Assembly: GCA_028689545.1 (NCBI GenBank)
Contig: JAQVCX010000016.1
Span: 1 to 44,985 of the forward strand
Direction of reading: 5' to 3'
Source of the DNA: Parabacteroides sp.
GTDB taxonomy: Bacteria; Bacteroidota; Bacteroidia; Bacteroidales; Tannerellaceae
DNA length: 44,985 bases
Under the pieces are notes generated by a model. The model made no database searches, was not told the origin of the DNA, and saw nothing but the letters and a program-made list of their open reading frames with translations. This document shows, piece by piece, positions 41,894 to 44,985 of this stretch. A program made the translations under genes and the position numbers. Every line of letters starts with the position of its first letter. The first letter of the stretch is position 1.

Positions 41894-42450
41894 AACCAGT
41901 TCTCTATAATCTTCTTCCCTTTTGGTGTCAATACGGATTCCGGATGGAACTGGATACCCCGCACGTCGTACTCCCGATGGCGCAAGCCCATGATCTGTCC
42001 CTCTTCCGTATCTACCGCCGTGATCTCCAGGCAATCCGGGAAGTTTTCCTTCGATACGACCCACGAATGATAACGCCCTACACGCATGCCCGGCTCCAAT
42101 CCCTCGAAGATAGGATCCTTGGCGACAATCCGTATATCGGAGCAAACGCCGTGATGCACCTCGGTGAGATTGATCAACGTCGCCCCGAACGCCTCGCCGA
42201 TGGCCTGCTCGCCTAGGCAAACACCTAGGATGCTCTTTGTCGGGGCATACCGGCGGATCAAGGGAAGGAGGATGCCGGCTTCCTCGGGGATGCCCGGTCC
42301 CGGGGATAATACGATCTTATCGAAACGCTCTACCTCATCCAAGGAGATCTTGTCGTTGCGGTGTACCTCTACGTCCGCACCCAGTTCCTTCAATATATGT
42401 AATAAGTTATAGGTGAAGGAATCGTAATTATCGAATAATAATATCTTCAT
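41884..42450 (-). CDS. trpG: Anthranilate synthase glutamine amidotransferase component
   Basis: TrpG supplies ammonia from glutamine to TrpE. The start is ATG 42450 (MKILLFDNYDSFTYNLLHIL), the typical class I amidotransferase opening. The frame stays open upstream to 42555, but only through the TTG microsatellite and element copy C (poly-Asn and RRGTPRLY), which are not coding. The 188-residue protein has LSPGPGIP, the nucleophile Cys78 in GVCLGEQAIGEAFG and QFHPESVLTP. The trpE stop is 212 bases upstream, an unusually long gap filled with repeats. Confidence 0.95.
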   Translation of the reverse strand: MKILLFDNYDSFTYNLLHILKELGADVEVHRNDKISLDEVERFDKIVLSPGPGIPEEAGILLPLIRRYAPTKSILGVCLGEQAIGEAFGATLINLTEVHHGVCSDIRIVAKDPIFEGLEPGMRVGRYHSWVVSKENFPDCLEITAVDTEEGQIMGLRHREYDVRGIQFHPESVLTPKGKKIIENWLKL

Positions 42451-42460
42451 TTTATATATA

Positions 42461-42478
42461 TTGTTGTTGTTGTTGTTG
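42461..42478. repeat. (TTG)6 microsatellite upstream of trpG
   Basis: Six consecutive TTG triplets lie 10 bases upstream of the trpG start (minus strand) and adjoin element copy C. Slippage could change the leader length without changing any frame. Confidence 0.8.
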
Positions 42479-42571
42479 TAGAGACGGGGCGTGCCCCGTC
42501 TCATCCTCTCAAAATGGTAACTTAAAATACTATCGGACTGTGGGAGACGGGGCACGCCCCGTCTCTACAAC
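42478..42571. repeat. 94-bp composite palindromic element, copy C
   Basis: This third copy, in the trpE-trpG gap, has the same ends (GTAGAGACGGGGCGTGCCCC; GGGGCACGCCCCGTCTCTAC) and the same ATGGTAACTTAAAATAC middle. Compared with A and B, a few bases differ. It overlaps the first bases of the 28-bp array. Confidence 0.9.
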
Positions 42572-42678
42572 TGGCTAATTGGTTGATTAATTTTACAACT
42601 GGCTAATTGGTTGACTAATTTTACAACTGGATAATTAGTTGGTTAATTTGACAACTAGATAATCAGTTGATTAATTTC
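42567..42678. repeat. 28-bp tandem array running into the trpE 3' end
   Basis: Four units begin at 42567, 42595, 42623 and 42651, each starting ACAACT and ending TTAATTT. Units 1 and 2 differ at one base; units 3 and 4 drift. Unit 4 contains the last four codons and the stop of trpE (minus strand), so the array may have grown from the gene end. Confidence 0.88.
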
Positions 42679-44066
42679 TCCGCCAAGTCTATCGCCTTCT
42701 TCAAGGCGCCCAACTTGTTATTTACCTCTTGCAGTTCACGCTCATCGTTGCTCTTCGCCACGATTCCGGCTCCCGCCTGATAATACAGGACGTTGCCACG
42801 GCTGACGAAGGTACGGATCGTGATCGCTTGGTTCAAGTCGCCGTCCAGACCGATGAAGCCGATACAGCCGCCGTAAGCGCCCCGGTTGTGATGCTCGATG
42901 TCGGTGATCAGTTGCATGGCCCGTACTTTGGGGGCTCCGCTCAACGTGCCGGCGGGGAAGGTATCGACGTAGGTCTTTACCGGGTCGCTATCGGCGTTGA
43001 TCTCGCCGCTCACACGGGATACGAGGTGGATGACGTGGCTATAGTATTGTACCTCCTTATAGAAATCCACTTGCACGTCGTGGGCGTTGCGGCTTAGGTC
43101 GTTGCGGGCGAGGTCTACCAGCATCACGTGCTCGGCGTTCTCCTTGGGGTCGGCTAGCAGGGCCTCGGTACGCTGCTTGTCTACCTCAATATTCCCGGTA
43201 CGGAAAGCGGTTCCGGCGATCGGGTCGATGCTGGCGTGTCCGCCCGTTACCTTGCAATGCGTCTCGGGGGAAGAGCCGAAGATACGGAAACCCCCGAAGT
43301 CGAAATAGAACAGGTAAGGAGAGGGATTGACGCTGCGAAGAGCCCGGTACACCTTGAAATCGTCTCCCCGGAACGGCTGCTCGAAGCGACGGCTCAATAC
43401 GATCTGGAAGACATCCCCCCTGAGGCAGTGCTTGATGCCTTGGCGGACCATCGCCTTGTATTCCTCGCCGGTGATCGGGGAGGTCTCGGGGCCTGCCGTC
43501 TGGAAGTTGTAGGAGGCGAAGTTGCGGTTCTCTATTAGCGTAAGGATCTCTTCCAATCCGCTGTCCTCGCCCTCTTGAACCATCTCCACCAGCGTCAGCT
43601 CATTCTTGAAATGGTTGAATACGAGAACGTACTTATATAATAGGTATAGCATATCGGGGGCATCGTTCTCCTCGTGATGCACTTCCATGACCGGGATGTT
43701 CTCGAAGTAACGGACGGCGTCGAAAGCCGTGTAGCCGAATAACCCGCAGACCTCCTTGTTCGCTCCCTCCACCTTGAAGCGGCCGAGGAAAGCGTTCATC
43801 GCCTCGGGTACGTTGTAGGTCTCGGTGAGCGGAGTAACCTCACGGGTCTCGTCCGGGAAGGTCGCCGTACATTCCCCGTTGTTGATACCGATGCTCGCCA
43901 AGGGGCGGAGCGCTATATAGGAAAGGCTATTCTCGTTTCCGTGGAAGTCCGAGCTTTCCAACAGAGCCGATTCCGGGTAAATATCCCGCACCTTCAGATA
44001 GATGCTTACGGGAGTATGAAGGTCGCCCATCACCTTCTTGCTTATCGTTTTAAAAGAATAGTTCAT
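42663..44066 (-). CDS. trpE: Anthranilate synthase component I
   Basis: TrpE makes anthranilate from chorismate with ammonia from TrpG, and is the feedback-controlled first step. The 467-residue protein has the tryptophan-binding motif LLESSD at residues 35-40, so feedback inhibition is expected. The catalytic part has QIVLSRRFEQPF, GSSPETHCKV, DPIAGTAFRTG, DTFPAGTLSGAPKVRAMQLI and YYQAGAGIVAKSNDERE. It overlaps trpB by 4 bases (ATGA). The last residues (KLIN and stop) lie in a 28-bp tandem-repeat unit, so the C-terminus may be changed slightly; family proteins end near here. Confidence 0.96.
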   Translation of the reverse strand: MNYSFKTISKKVMGDLHTPVSIYLKVRDIYPESALLESSDFHGNENSLSYIALRPLASIGINNGECTATFPDETREVTPLTETYNVPEAMNAFLGRFKVEGANKEVCGLFGYTAFDAVRYFENIPVMEVHHEENDAPDMLYLLYKYVLVFNHFKNELTLVEMVQEGEDSGLEEILTLIENRNFASYNFQTAGPETSPITGEEYKAMVRQGIKHCLRGDVFQIVLSRRFEQPFRGDDFKVYRALRSVNPSPYLFYFDFGGFRIFGSSPETHCKVTGGHASIDPIAGTAFRTGNIEVDKQRTEALLADPKENAEHVMLVDLARNDLSRNAHDVQVDFYKEVQYYSHVIHLVSRVSGEINADSDPVKTYVDTFPAGTLSGAPKVRAMQLITDIEHHNRGAYGGCIGFIGLDGDLNQAITIRTFVSRGNVLYYQAGAGIVAKSNDERELQEVNNKLGALKKAIDLAEKLIN

Positions 44067-44857
44067 GATAGTTTATAATTAATGTAGGTGTCCATATCTT
44101 TATCGCCACGGCCGGAGACGGTCAGTACCACCACGTCTTCCGGCTTGAAGCTAACCTTGGCCAAGGCTCCCAAGGCATGGGCGCTTTCCAAGGCCGGGAT
44201 GATTCCTTCCAGGCGGGTCAACTCGAAAGCGGCCTCCAACGCCTCGTCGTCATCGACAGCCAGGATTTGCGCGCGGTGTTTTACGGAGAGGTTCGCGTGG
44301 ATCGGGCCGATACCCGGGTAATCCAAGCCCGCGGAGACAGAATACGGTTCCTCTATCTGCCCGTCCTCGTTCTGCATCACCAAGGTACGTGCCCCGTGGA
44401 TAATGCCCTCCTTGCCCAATTGGATCGTGGCGGCGCTCATGCCGGAGTGGATGCCCTTGCCGCCGGCCTCGGCCAAGACGATCTTCACCCGCTCGTCGTC
44501 CACGAAATGATAGATCGTACCGGCGGCGTTGCTTCCCCCGCCTACGCAAGCGACCAGGTAATCCGGGTGATCCCTTCCTTCCTTCTCCAGCAGTTGCTTC
44601 TTGATCTCCTCGCTGATAACGGATTGCAAGCGGGCTACCATATCCGGGTAAGGATGGGGCCCTACCGTGGAGCCGATGATATAATACGTATCCGAGGGAT
44701 GGCAGCACCAGTCACGGATCGCCTCGTTCGTGGCATCTTTCAAGGTCATGTTTCCCGAGGTCACGGGCACGACGGTAGCGCCTAGCATCTCCATCTTCTG
44801 CACGTTGGCATGTTGGCGTTCCACGTCGGTCTTCCCCATGTAAACGATGCATTCCAT
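44063..44857 (-). CDS. trpB: Tryptophan synthase beta subunit, 5'-truncated at the right-hand join
   Basis: TrpB condenses indole with serine using PLP. The native sequence begins at GMECIVYMGKTDVERQHANV and runs through KMEMLGATVVPV, VGPHPYPDMVARLQ, the PLP-phosphate loop CVGGGSNAAG, RLEGIIPALESAHALG and VSGRGDKDMDTY to the stop. About 265 residues remain; the first 120-130, including the PLP lysine, are missing. Upstream of Met (ATG at 44857) the open frame continues to 44980 but encodes unrelated residues (complement of a histidine-kinase gene), so that stretch is not trpB. In an intact genome this would be the first gene of the trp operon, and any trp leader is outside the window. Confidence 0.92.
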   Translation of the reverse strand: MECIVYMGKTDVERQHANVQKMEMLGATVVPVTSGNMTLKDATNEAIRDWCCHPSDTYYIIGSTVGPHPYPDMVARLQSVISEEIKKQLLEKEGRDHPDYLVACVGGGSNAAGTIYHFVDDERVKIVLAEAGGKGIHSGMSAATIQLGKEGIIHGARTLVMQNEDGQIEEPYSVSAGLDYPGIGPIHANLSVKHRAQILAVDDDEALEAAFELTRLEGIIPALESAHALGALAKVSFKPEDVVVLTVSGRGDKDMDTYINYKLS

Positions 44858-44858
44858 A

Positions 44859-44985
44859 CTGAACAGCGTGATCGGCTTCCTCGATCTGCTCGGCGTCACC
44901 CCCCTCGACGAGAAACAGCGCGAATACCTGGGGTACGTCAGGACGTCAGCACACTCCCTCCTCGACGTTATCAGCAACATCCTCG
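44859..44985 (+). CDS. Histidine kinase HisKA fragment (foreign or chimeric end)
   Basis: Read from CTG 44859 on the plus strand, this encodes LNSVIGFLDLL, then GVTPLDEKQREYLGYVRTSA, then HSLLDVISNIL. That is the part of a HisKA domain just after the H-box histidine (pattern H-E-x-R-T-P-L-N-x-V/I-x-G) up to the ILDFSKIEAG region. Codons strongly prefer C or G at the third base, unlike the neighbouring trp genes. The phosphorylated His and the ATPase domain are not included. The fragment begins inside trpB, so it is not a gene in its own place. Confidence 0.75.
   Translation, partial: MNSVIGFLDLLGVTPLDEKQREYLGYVRTSAHSLLDVISNIL

Noticed and set aside
42451..42555. N-terminal extension of trpG through poly-Asn
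   Set aside because: The open frame upstream of ATG 42450 translates the (TTG)6 microsatellite and element copy C; MKILLFDNYDS is the family start.
44858..44980. N-terminal part of the trpB open frame
   Set aside because: The residues before GMECIVYMG do not resemble TrpB; the other strand reads as a histidine kinase, so this is the antisense of a foreign fragment.

Overview
The window looks like a Bacteroidales chromosome segment, most likely Parabacteroides or a close relative (genus is inference from recall, not a search). Support: a SusC/SusD pair, family 92 glycosidases, lipoprotein signals, TAnnTTTG-type -7 promoter boxes, few Shine-Dalgarno sequences, and the trp gene order B-E-G-D-C-F-A. 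Both ends are abnormal. The left end is the 3' end of an insertion sequence joined to a susC gene that has lost its start. The right end switches inside trpB to a GC-rich histidine-kinase fragment on the other strand, probably a chimeric join.

Layout. 1-12.2 kb: a glycan-utilization locus with truncated susC, susD and three GH92 alpha-mannosidase-type enzymes (one secreted, two lipoproteins). 12.3-16.1 kb: a soluble GAF/PAS histidine kinase (minus strand), then a cytidylate-kinase-like protein and an EamA transporter. 16.3-17.3 kb: a TPP riboswitch and a Thi4-type thiazole synthase. 17.4-23.3 kb: a small His-rich protein and a three-gene RND heavy-metal efflux operon. 23.4-30.5 kb: a FabK/nitronate-monooxygenase-type flavoprotein (minus), two tandem M3 metallopeptidase lipoproteins and PepD (minus). 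30.8-37.4 kb: a PurF-type amidotransferase with carA and carB. 37.6-38.2 kb: a Crp-family regulator. 38.3-44.9 kb: the trp operon on the minus strand.

The most unusual feature is the density of small repeats from 32 to 43 kb. A palindromic element built of 7-nt units (TTGACAG and variants) lies in frame inside four biosynthetic genes (purF-type, carA, carB, trpF), adding 22-26 residues to each. In all four it has the same orientation and frame, and the one codon that an uninterrupted heptad would turn into TGA is GGA. A further copy sits between purF and carA. A second 94-bp composite palindrome occurs three times; one copy encodes the C-terminus and stop codon of trpF. Tandem arrays of 22, 23, 23 and 28 bp, a 40-bp inverted repeat and a 60-bp GC-rich palindrome fill other gaps. 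The two trp junctions that overlap by 4 bp (trpB/trpE, trpC/trpF) are free of repeats. The in-gene copies resemble in principle the protein-coding palindromic elements of Rickettsia, with unrelated sequence.

No tRNA, rRNA, CRISPR array, integrase or phage gene was seen. All functional calls are by reading the sequence and recalling family motifs.
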